Origin: JANXVV01 sp038230975
Lineage (GTDB): Bacteria; Planctomycetota; Phycisphaerae; Tepidisphaerales; Tepidisphaeraceae
NCBI GenBank assembly: GCA_038230975.1
Contig: JBBRMF010000150.1
Span: 1-12,634, forward strand
Length of the DNA: 12,634 nucleotides
Direction: 5' to 3'
How positions within the stretch are numbered: the stretch's first letter is position 1; every line of letters starts with the position of its first letter. Below the pieces are notes generated by a model. The model had not been told where the DNA came from and searched no databases. It was given only the letters and a program-made list of their open reading frames with translations. Position numbers and translations under genes: made by a program. Below, in pieces: positions 6,825 to 12,634 of this stretch.

Positions 6825-6846
6825 CCCACGGAACAAGTTCCGTGGG
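6825..6846. repeat. perfect 10-bp inverted repeat between pyrG and the methyltransferase gene
   Basis: CCCACGGAAC, two bases AA, then GTTCCGTGGG form a perfect palindrome in the 53-base gap. On the - strand it follows the pyrG stop and precedes the methyltransferase start. No T-tract follows it directly, so it may be an mRNA-stabilising or attenuating hairpin, or a protein site, rather than a full terminator. Confidence 0.7.
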
Positions 6847-6854
6847 CGTTTGCG

Positions 6855-8636
6855 CTAGACCGCAGCCGTGTGCTTGTGGTGGCCGCCTTGAGATTTTCCG
6901 TGATCTTTACCGTGATCGCGGGCGTAATCCATCGACGCTTGCACCAATCCCATGAACATCGGTTGCGGGCGCAGCGGTCTGCTGGAAAGTTCGGGATGTG
7001 CCTGCGTGCCCATGAAGAACGGATGCATCGCGAGCGGTAGTTCAAGAATCTGCATGATCGGTTGCGTCAGGTGTTTGCCGCTGAAAATCATGCCTTTTTG
7101 CTCGAGCGTGGGAACCATTTCAGGATCGACTTCATAGCGATGGCGGAAGCGAAGTCGGATTTGAGTGGCATCATTGAAAAGTTTGGCGGCCATCGTACCG
7201 GGCGTGATGGCGATGTCTTTACCACCGAGGCGCATGTTGCCACCAAGGCCTTCGATTTTCTTTTGCGCGGGGAGAATGTCGATGACGGAGTGCTTGCCCT
7301 GGGGTTCAAATTCACTGCTGTTGGCGTCGGTGATGCCGCAGACATTTCTGGCAAACTCAATCACCGCCATCTGAAAACCAAGGCACAGACCGAGATACGG
7401 AATCTTCTTTTCGCGCGCGTGCCGAATACATTCGATCTTGCCTTCAACACCCCGGCTGCCAAACCCACCGGGGACGATGATTCCGTGACAATCGCTCAGT
7501 TCGTTTTCAACGTTGTGTGAGCCGATGAGCGTGGTATCAATCCATTTCAGTTTGACATCAACGCCATGATGAATGCCGCAATGCTCGACCGCTTTGATGA
7601 TGCTGGCATAGGCATCTCGCAATGCCACATACTTGCCCGTGACGGCGATCGTGATTTCCTTGCGGGCCTTGCCGATCCGATCGACAAACCATGCCCACTT
7701 ACGGCGGGCCTGATCTTCCGCTCGCTGGTCCACGCGATCGTGCAGGTTCAACAACGTGAGCACTTCGCGATCGATGCCGGCATCGCGAAGGGATTCGGGG
7801 ATCAGGTAGATGCTGGAGACATCGTGCATCGACATCACCCGCCGCATCGGCACGTTGCAGTACATCGAGATTTTCTGGCGGACTTTTTCGTTGACGGGAT
7901 TGTTAGCTCGACAGGCGATCATGTGAGGTTGAATCCCCATTTCCATCACGCGCTTAATGCCCAGCTGCGCGGCTTTGGATTTCTGCTCGCCCAGCGCCCC
8001 CGGTTCCAGAACATACGTGAGCGCCACGAAAATGACCGCGCTTTCGCCTTCTTCAAATGCCAACTGTCGACAGGCTTCTAAGTAAGCCGTGTTTTCGTAG
8101 TCACCGACCGTGCCACCAACTTCGACGAACACCACATCGGCCTTACTCTTCACCGCTAATTCACGCAGCCGCATTTTAATTTCACCGGTGACGTGCGGAT
8201 TAAACTGCACATCGCGACCGAGATACCCGCCTTCGCGCTCCTTCTTCAAAACGGCGGCGTGAATCTGACCATTCGTGGTGAAGTTGGCGCGCGTCAAATC
8301 CTGGTCAAGCAGACGCTCGTAGGTGCCGAGATCCATATCGGTTTCAATGCCATCATCGAGCACGAAGACTTCACCATGGCGATACGGGTTGAGAGTGCCG
8401 GAGTCGATGTTGTAGTACCCCTCCATTTTGATGGGTGCCACGCGCAGGCCTTTATCCTGCAAAAGCTTGGCCATCGAAGAGGAGAAGATTCCCTTGCCGA
8501 GCCCGCTCATCACCGTGCCGACGACGATGACGTACTTATGGTGCCCGTGCCGGTAACCGGCGGGCATGGGGGTGTAGAATTCAGTCTCTTCTTTAGACTG
8601 ACCAACGCGGGCAAGCAAATCTTCAGTAGTGCTCAT
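6855..8636 (-). CDS. pyrG: CTP synthase (glutamine-hydrolysing), divergent form
   Basis: CTP synthase aminates UTP to CTP using ATP and glutamine, the last step of pyrimidine nucleotide synthesis. The protein is 593 aa against about 545 in E. coli. The synthetase domain has the P-loop-like GLGKG (45-49), HGEVFVLDDGIETDMDLG (87-104) and VEVGGTVGD (171-179, Mg-binding Glu172). The glutaminase domain has PGGFGSRG (389-396), the nucleophile Cys418 in GLCLGFQ, and AHPE (His547, Glu549), so the triad is complete. Departures from the usual sequence are marked: KSKAAQLGI (219-227) replaces KTKPTQHSV in the UTP/CTP site, KMEGYYNIDSGT replaces KLDPYINVDPGT, and GTVMSGLG replaces GGVVSSLG. There is a 33-residue N-terminal extension and a His/Gly/Lys-rich tail (575-593). 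The ATG has only a weak ribosome site. It lies 70 bases after kdsB and is probably co-transcribed. Confidence 0.95.
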   Translation of the reverse strand: MSTTEDLLARVGQSKEETEFYTPMPAGYRHGHHKYVIVVGTVMSGLGKGIFSSSMAKLLQDKGLRVAPIKMEGYYNIDSGTLNPYRHGEVFVLDDGIETDMDLGTYERLLDQDLTRANFTTNGQIHAAVLKKEREGGYLGRDVQFNPHVTGEIKMRLRELAVKSKADVVFVEVGGTVGDYENTAYLEACRQLAFEEGESAVIFVALTYVLEPGALGEQKSKAAQLGIKRVMEMGIQPHMIACRANNPVNEKVRQKISMYCNVPMRRVMSMHDVSSIYLIPESLRDAGIDREVLTLLNLHDRVDQRAEDQARRKWAWFVDRIGKARKEITIAVTGKYVALRDAYASIIKAVEHCGIHHGVDVKLKWIDTTLIGSHNVENELSDCHGIIVPGGFGSRGVEGKIECIRHAREKKIPYLGLCLGFQMAVIEFARNVCGITDANSSEFEPQGKHSVIDILPAQKKIEGLGGNMRLGGKDIAITPGTMAAKLFNDATQIRLRFRHRYEVDPEMVPTLEQKGMIFSGKHLTQPIMQILELPLAMHPFFMGTQAHPELSSRPLRPQPMFMGLVQASMDYARDHGKDHGKSQGGHHKHTAAV

Positions 8637-8643
8637 AATACTT

Positions 8644-8724
8644 AACTGTCAGTGGTCCGTAGTCCATCGTGAGTTGTTGAATACCTGCAAACAACTGACG
8701 ACGGACTACGGATAACTGACAATT
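8644..8724. repeat. long imperfect palindrome between kdsB and pyrG
   Basis: Arms 8644-8678 and 8690-8724 pair at 30 of 35 positions around an 11-base loop; the core is TCCGTAGTCC. It fills the kdsB-pyrG gap and runs into kdsB, supplying its last codons and the TAG stop. It looks like a dispersed intergenic palindrome of the REP/MITE kind. In the transcript it would form a strong hairpin that could set relative levels of kdsB and pyrG. Copy number elsewhere is not visible. Confidence 0.75.
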
Positions 8725-9452
8725 CCTTTTTTATATCTTCGAACAAATGCCGCATATTGCTCGGCGGTATCAATGCCGTGCGTGGCGCGTTGGACTTTTA
8801 ATACATACATCGACCGACCGTGTTCCAACGCTCGCAACTGCTCCAATTTTTCAGTCAGTTCGCAAGGCGTGGGTGGCCAACCGGCAAATTCCAACAAAAA
8901 CGAACGCCGGTACGCGTAGATCCCCAAATGCAAATAATAGGCCGCGCTATTGCTGAAAGCCGTATCGCGGTGAAACGGAATCGGGCTGCGTGAAAAATAA
9001 ATCGCATGCCCGTCGATCCCCGTCACCACTTTGACAAGGTTCGGATCATTTACATCCGCCCCCGGGGGAAACGGGGTGGCGGCGGTGGCCATGTCGTCGT
9101 CACTGTTTTCCAGGCGAGCCACCAGATCATCAATGATCCCTGGCTCAATCTCCGGCTCATCGCCCTGAACATTGACAATGATGTCATCATCCAGCAAGCG
9201 AGCCACTTCCGCGATGCGGTCGGTACCGCTCTGATGCGCCAGCGAAGTCATGACACAACGCGTTCCGAACGACGCCAGGGCCGCGGAAATACGGGCATCA
9301 TCCGTCGCCACGATCACATCCCTGACACGCGCGCACTGACGTGCCTGCTCGACAACGTGTTGCACGAGTGGCATGCCGGTCTCAGCGGCGAGAATCTTAG
9401 CGGGGAATCGGGTAGACCCGAAGCGAGCCGGAATGACTACAACCGCAGCCAA
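8706..9452 (-). CDS. kdsB: 3-deoxy-manno-octulosonate cytidylyltransferase (CMP-KDO synthetase)
   Basis: KdsB activates KDO with CTP to CMP-KDO for the lipid A-core of lipopolysaccharide, in the cytoplasm. From the chosen start it is 248 aa, the same length as E. coli KdsB. Motifs in order: VVVIPARFGSTRFPAK (4-19, nucleotide loop), VATDD (48-52), SGTDRIAE (75-82), NVQGDEPEI (94-102, Mg-binding Asp98), SRSPIPF (154-160), HLGIYAYRR (175-183), EKLEQLRALE (201-210) and GIDT (226-229). The start is taken as TTG at 9452 because AAGAGG at 9466-9461 lies 8 bases upstream and the length fits; the open frame to another TTG at 9539 would add 29 unconserved residues. The tail GIVSYP and the stop come from the adjoining palindrome. 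It is first in a probable kdsB-pyrG-methyltransferase operon, placing CTP supply next to its use. Confidence 0.94.
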   Translation of the reverse strand: MAAVVVIPARFGSTRFPAKILAAETGMPLVQHVVEQARQCARVRDVIVATDDARISAALASFGTRCVMTSLAHQSGTDRIAEVARLLDDDIIVNVQGDEPEIEPGIIDDLVARLENSDDDMATAATPFPPGADVNDPNLVKVVTGIDGHAIYFSRSPIPFHRDTAFSNSAAYYLHLGIYAYRRSFLLEFAGWPPTPCELTEKLEQLRALEHGRSMYVLKVQRATHGIDTAEQYAAFVRRYKKGIVSYP

Positions 9453-9460
9453 AGCCGTAC

Positions 9461-9466
9461 CTCTTT
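9461..9466 (-). promoter_or_regulatory. ribosome binding site deciding the kdsB TTG start
   Basis: On the - strand AAGAGG stands 8 bases before TTG 9452-9450. It is the reason for preferring the 248-residue KdsB over a 277-residue form. Confidence 0.65.
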
Positions 9467-9581
9467 TCCACGCGAAGGTCGCGTTAAGGACAACTTCAAA
9501 CTGTCGGTCAAACTTACGGGCGACAGGGGTCAGTGTCAAATGGTAGAGACGTTATTGACCGGAAAGGGGTGCTCTTTTTGA

Positions 9582-9649
9582 TTAGCCGCGACGCGGAGCG
9601 GAGCGTTCTTTTGCGACTGCCGGAACTCTCCGCTGCGCGTCGCGGCTAA
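9582..9649. repeat. REP-like palindrome with TTAGCCGCGACGC ends
   Basis: Arms 9582-9603 and 9628-9649 are complementary at 21 of 22 positions around a 24-base loop. The TTAGCCGCGACGCG end with a Ser-codon-free GC-rich core resembles dispersed intergenic palindromes I associate with Planctomycetota genomes, though I cannot count copies. It could act as a hairpin between divergent units or as a remnant of a small non-autonomous element. Confidence 0.75.
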
Positions 9650-9833
9650 ACAGGTGCCGTCGGAGCTATGTCGCCGATTCAAACCCGCAGAGCATCTTAG
9701 CCAAAAGAATACGAGGTTTAATCGTTCCCATAGCAATCTGCGCATAAGCTGCCACAAGGTTCAAATTTCAAGTTTATGGCCCTATCCGTGTGGGTATTTG
9801 GGCGATCCATTTCATTTCGAGGAAGGAAATCTC

Positions 9834-11861
9834 ATGACGCGTCGAATCAAGCTGCACTCTTCGGTTCTAACCCTTGCCGCGATGGCTGCGGTGCAAATGT
9901 CGTTTTCTACGTTGGCACACGCGGATGGCTTTACGGGTGTCGCCGCCGGGGACGCGACGTCGAACGCCGCCGTCATCTGGACGCGACTGGACGATGGCAC
10001 CGCTACCCATACGGGTGTTGTCGGAACGTTTGATGTTCAACTCTCGACAGACAAAAACGTTTGGAACCCGGTCTTGCCCGGCGCGTCCAATGGCACCGCC
10101 GCCTTCGCCGCCAATCACGATTATACCTACAAGACCGATCTAACCGGTTTGAACGCCGCCACACAGTATTATTATCGCTTCGTCTCGAACGCTCCCGGAA
10201 ACGCCACAAGCGCCATCGGAACGTTTAAAACCGCCCCGGCGGCGAACGCAGCCGCCCCTGTTCGGCTGGCGTTCTCGGGAGACGCAAACGGTTCATGGCG
10301 ACCCTACGGTCTGACCAAGGATTTCGCCACCACCCACCTCGATGCATTTGTCTTCCTCGGCGACACCATGTATGAAACCGCGTCCGGTGGCACCGGCCCC
10401 AACAAATCGCTCGCCGCAGTGGTCACGACTACCGCCGCCGCAACACCGGGCACGCTCCTGACCGACTACCAGCGAAAATACCGCGAGCAATTCATCCCCG
10501 TCATCACAAGCCCGACGCCGAGCAGTTTTGCCGGGCTCTCCACGCTGTTTCAGTCGCAGGGCAATTACACGTTGCTCGACAACCACGAACTGGGAAACAA
10601 GCAATATCAAGCCGGTGGCGCTGCCCCGGGTGCTACTGTCGCCGGCCCGGGAACAGGGGCAGGCGTTTCAGCATCGAGCGGTGCCAATGATGTGAACACT
10701 TCCGGCACGTTCATGAACAAGACCGACGCGTTCAAGAACCTGGTGCAAGCGTACTCCGATTACCAACCCATTCGCGATATTCGCACCACGCCATCAAAGC
10801 TGTTGAGCACTCCGGCAGACACCCGCGCGGATGGCACCCAACAGATGTATTTCAATCAGCAATGGGGACAGCATGTTGCCTTCTTTAACGTGGACGACCG
10901 CTCGTACCGCGATATTCGCATCACGAACGCCGGCGGGGATGATGCCGGTCCGCGTGCCAACGCCGCCGGTCGAACGATGCTTGGCGCGACCCAGCTGACG
11001 TCGCTCGAGCAATCGTTGCTGAACGCTCAAGTTTCCGGCACAAAATGGAAGGTCGTCGCGGTTTCCTCACCCATCGACCAGAATGCGCCGATCCCCTTGG
11101 CCAGCGGTCAATCGTCACTGGCCACCCCCGGCGGCCCGTCGGCCGGCAATGCCCCGGCAGATGCCCCTTCACTCCCGGCCGGCTCGCTCAAAGACGGTGG
11201 CAAGTCGTGGATCGGTGGCTATCGGGCCGAACGAAATCATCTCTTGAAATTCATCGCCGACAACCAAATCAGCAATGTCATCTTCCTTAGCACCGACGAC
11301 CACCAGAATCGCGTAAACGAGTTGTCCTACTTTGACCCCGCTCATTTGGACGATCAATCGACGGCCCAGCGCGTCCCCGGTGCTTTCACAATCGTCGCCG
11401 GACCGCTGGGGGCCGACGGTGCGGGCAGCCGACCGAACGATCACGATTTCAATCATATCACCGCCGAGGCGAACTACATCGCCGGTGCCCAGACTGTCGC
11501 CGGCATCGATCCGTCGGGCCTCGACAAAAATTTCCCCGGACTTCACAACGTATTCCGTGAAAAAGATCCGAATCTGGCCGGTGGTTTCGTACCGCAGAAT
11601 CAGATCTCGCCCGTCGATTTCTATTCCCCCGATACTTTCAACTACACCACGCTGGATTTTTCACCGGACGGTCAAAACCTGACCGTTACGACGATGGGCA
11701 TTGATTCGTACGGTGCCGAAGTTTTCCCTGACCCGGCGAGCCTGCCCAGCGCCCGCGCGATCGCCCAGTTTTCCATCACCGCAACCCCGGAACCCGGCTC
11801 GTTGGTGATGCTGGTTTTCGGAACCTCCGCGATGATGCTGCGACGCCGTCGATCCCATTGA
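9834..11861 (+). CDS. PhoD-like secreted metallophosphatase with PEP-CTERM tail
   Basis: This is a 675-aa exported protein of the PhoD-like alkaline phosphatase/phosphodiesterase family. ATG 9834 follows GAGGAAGGA (9819-9827). Residues 1-30 are a signal peptide with probable cleavage AHA/DG. A Fn3-like PhoD N-terminal domain follows (GVAAGDATSNAAVIWTRL at 35-52, TQYYYRF at 110-116). The metallophosphatase domain has FSGDANGSW (147-155), FLGDTMYE (174-181; Asp177 and Tyr180 in the D-x-x-Y metal spacing), LLDNHE (247-252), FNVDDRSYRDIR (351-362), VAVSSP and FLSTDDH (484-490). A Gly/Ala-rich insert occupies about 260-290. The C-terminus is a PEP-CTERM signal: TPEP (651-654), a hydrophobic helix, then RRRR, implying processing and surface sorting by an exosortase. 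The usual Cys iron ligand of B. subtilis PhoD seems replaced by Asp150. The natural substrate is unknown. An intrinsic terminator follows. Confidence 0.9.
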   Translation: MTRRIKLHSSVLTLAAMAAVQMSFSTLAHADGFTGVAAGDATSNAAVIWTRLDDGTATHTGVVGTFDVQLSTDKNVWNPVLPGASNGTAAFAANHDYTYKTDLTGLNAATQYYYRFVSNAPGNATSAIGTFKTAPAANAAAPVRLAFSGDANGSWRPYGLTKDFATTHLDAFVFLGDTMYETASGGTGPNKSLAAVVTTTAAATPGTLLTDYQRKYREQFIPVITSPTPSSFAGLSTLFQSQGNYTLLDNHELGNKQYQAGGAAPGATVAGPGTGAGVSASSGANDVNTSGTFMNKTDAFKNLVQAYSDYQPIRDIRTTPSKLLSTPADTRADGTQQMYFNQQWGQHVAFFNVDDRSYRDIRITNAGGDDAGPRANAAGRTMLGATQLTSLEQSLLNAQVSGTKWKVVAVSSPIDQNAPIPLASGQSSLATPGGPSAGNAPADAPSLPAGSLKDGGKSWIGGYRAERNHLLKFIADNQISNVIFLSTDDHQNRVNELSYFDPAHLDDQSTAQRVPGAFTIVAGPLGADGAGSRPNDHDFNHITAEANYIAGAQTVAGIDPSGLDKNFPGLHNVFREKDPNLAGGFVPQNQISPVDFYSPDTFNYTTLDFSPDGQNLTVTTMGIDSYGAEVFPDPASLPSARAIAQFSITATPEPGSLVMLVFGTSAMMLRRRRSH

Positions 11862-11923
11862 CGTAAAACTTGACAACACACAGCCTGAGCTTCAGGGGAA
11901 AGCGGTGAGGGTTCGTGAGACGG

Positions 11924-11952
11924 AACGAGGCGGATCCAGGATCCGCCTCGTT
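11924..11952. terminator. probable bidirectional intrinsic terminator
   Basis: Two perfect 14-base arms (AACGAGGCGGATCC and its complement) surround a single A. On the + strand the stem is followed by TTTCC, which is a short T-tract; on the - strand GTTCC follows. It lies between the ends of the convergent phosphatase and Bfd-like genes, where a shared terminator is expected. Confidence 0.72.
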
Positions 11953-11963
11953 TCCATTATACA

Positions 11964-12308
11964 TTATATCGGAGGTTGCGGTGTCGGCGGTTGCCGCTTC
12001 GTCTCGCTCAGATATTTTTTCCGACCTTCGGCGTACGCATCGGCATCGATCGTCTCTTGCGATGCGTCGCGCTCGGTGGAGTGATAATCGCCGGTGTCTT
12101 CCTGCTTCCACCACGGCTTGTATTCGCCGCAAATTTTAGTGTGAACCTTCTTCAACATCGGAATGCACCACCCGCACCCCGTCCCCGCGGCAAGGCATTC
12201 GGAAATCTGCGAAGCCGCCTTGGGTTTCTCCCGACGACAAAAGCTCTCGACCTTTCGAAGCGGAACGTGAAAGCAGAAGCAGATCGTGTCGTCTGGCTCA
12301 AGGGGCAT
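11964..12308 (-). CDS. Bfd-like [2Fe-2S] protein with C-terminal extension
   Basis: This 114-aa protein carries a bacterioferritin-associated-ferredoxin (Fer2_BFD) domain. CFC (Cys10, Cys12) and CGWC (Cys45, Cys48) give the C-x-C ... C-x2-C ligand set, and the 33-residue spacing is nearly that of E. coli Bfd (Cys4, Cys6, Cys38, Cys41). GTGCGWCIPMLKK is the characteristic second cluster segment. Bfd reduces bacterioferritin to release iron; related domains serve as modules in nitrite reductases and NifU. About 50 residues after the domain are polar and charged (WKQEDTGDYHSTERDAS, ending PPTPQPPI), have no recognised fold, and are absent from Bfd. No ferritin gene is visible in the window. The ATG at 12308 has no clear ribosome site. 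The cluster-binding call is firm; the partner is unknown. Confidence 0.87.
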   Translation of the reverse strand: MPLEPDDTICFCFHVPLRKVESFCRREKPKAASQISECLAAGTGCGWCIPMLKKVHTKICGEYKPWWKQEDTGDYHSTERDASQETIDADAYAEGRKKYLSETKRQPPTPQPPI

Positions 12309-12349
12309 GACTATATTCTAGCCATCAGTTGAACCGAGGAGCAATGAAA

Positions 12350-12420
12350 AGGTGGCGTGGGCGTCTCGCCCGCGTTTTTTCCGCAAAAAAGAAGGCACGG
12401 GCGAGACGCCCATGCCACCT
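12350..12420. repeat. palindromic element carrying terminator-like hairpins in both directions
   Basis: Arms 12350-12374 and 12396-12420 pair at 23 of 25 positions. Each arm also holds its own short hairpin, GGGCG-TCT-CGCCC. On the + strand this is followed by GCG and six T; on the - strand by GTGCCTTC and six T. The centre adds TTTTTT-CCGC-AAAAAA. It can therefore work as an intrinsic terminator in both directions and would end transcription of the STAS gene before the Bfd-like gene. The GGCATGGGCGTCTCGCCC core resembles a dispersed repeat. Confidence 0.75.
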
Positions 12421-12432
12421 ACGACAACGCCT

Positions 12433-12634
12433 TCAAATCGTCGGCAGCACTTCCCGCATCCGAATGATTTCGTAAAGACTCGCCGCCTGATCGTGCAGAT
12501 TGGTTAACCGCAGATCGCGGCCCATTTTTAACAGGCTTTTTCGGAGCAGCACGAGTCGGGCGAAAGCGCTGGTCGTGGCTTCCTGCACACGAGCCATGTC
12601 GAGAACGATCCGCTTCGCCGTGCTTCCACTCGTC
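12433..12634 (-). CDS. STAS-domain protein (anti-sigma-factor-antagonist-like), 3' part
   Basis: Reading the - strand from the window edge, the frame starting at base 12633 is open to TGA at 12435-12433, about 66 residues; the 5' end lies outside. The sequence holds the second half of a STAS domain: RIVLDMARVQEATTSAFARL (strand, then the loop that carries the phosphorylatable Ser/Thr, here Thr-Thr-Ser), VLLRKSLLKMGRDLRLTN (helix and strand) and ASLYEIIRMREVLPTI (final helix). STAS proteins of this type bind anti-sigma factors or sit in partner-switching and chemosensory pathways. With no partner kinase or phosphatase in view the specific pathway is unknown. A terminator-like palindrome follows the stop. 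Confidence 0.8.
   Translation of the reverse strand, partial: TSGSTAKRIVLDMARVQEATTSAFARLVLLRKSLLKMGRDLRLTNLHDQAASLYEIIRMREVLPTI

Larger units (their letters stand above)
9453..9833. other. intergenic region between divergent kdsB and the phosphatase gene
   Basis: These 381 bases separate the divergent starts and must hold promoters for both directions, but I cannot point to confident -35/-10 boxes or to a Pho-box-like direct repeat (CTGTCAT type). The clear structure is the palindrome at 9582-9649. The phosphatase frame happens to be open back to 9654, but that stretch is unlike a signal peptide or domain and is treated as non-coding. Confidence 0.6.

Noticed and set aside
7062..8081. Two long + strand frames (152 and 171 residues) opposite pyrG
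   Set aside because: They are antisense to conserved CTP synthase motifs and have His/Arg-rich composition typical of a shadow frame.
9453..9539. Longer kdsB starting at TTG 9539
   Set aside because: The extra 29 residues are not like the family, and the TTG at 9452 has a well-placed ribosome site and gives the usual length.
9654..9833. Upstream extension of the phosphatase frame
   Set aside because: The strong ribosome site and signal peptide both begin at 9834; the extra 60 residues would bury the signal peptide.

Overview
The window looks like a chromosomal segment of a Planctomycetota bacterium, probably near Phycisphaerae. The pointers are a secreted phosphatase ending in a PEP-CTERM sorting tag with an Arg-rich tail, KDO (LPS-type) biosynthesis, several GC-rich intergenic palindromes and frequent weak or TTG start sites. 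This placement is inferred from gene content; there is no rRNA or tRNA in the window.

Left part (1-2623), accessory in character: the 3' end of an unrecognised gene, a solitary Asp-Pro-Pro-Tyr DNA methyltransferase, a convergent small gene resembling SMI1/KNR4 (SUKH) proteins, and a PIN-domain toxin with a short partner gene. The PIN frame is broken at a run of eight A. Adding one base restores a family-like C-terminus and an ATGA overlap with the partner gene.

Middle left (2651-5933), all on the + strand with short gaps: a GlcD-type FAD oxidase, then a three-gene cassette of a Ser/Gly-rich lipoprotein, a glutathionylspermidine-synthase-like ATP-grasp protein (YgiC/YjfC family) and a two-helix DUF350 membrane protein. 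The cassette resembles ygiBC / yjfLMC of enterobacteria, although the lipoprotein shares only its lipobox and a C-terminal RGGFG motif with YgiB.

Middle right (5875-9452), all on the - strand and probably co-transcribed: kdsB, then pyrG, then a class I SAM methyltransferase. PyrG makes CTP and KdsB uses CTP to activate KDO, so their pairing makes biochemical sense. PyrG is a divergent form with unusual nucleotide-site residues, an N-terminal extension and a His-rich tail. kdsB and pyrG are separated by a long imperfect palindrome that also encodes the last residues of KdsB.

Right part (9453-12634): a 381-base intergenic region with another palindrome, a PhoD-like secreted phosphatase with a PEP-CTERM tail, a strong terminator, a [2Fe-2S] Bfd-like protein on the - strand, a palindromic element with terminator features, and the 3' end of a STAS-domain gene on the - strand. 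I see no CRISPR array, transposase, integrase, tRNA or rRNA.
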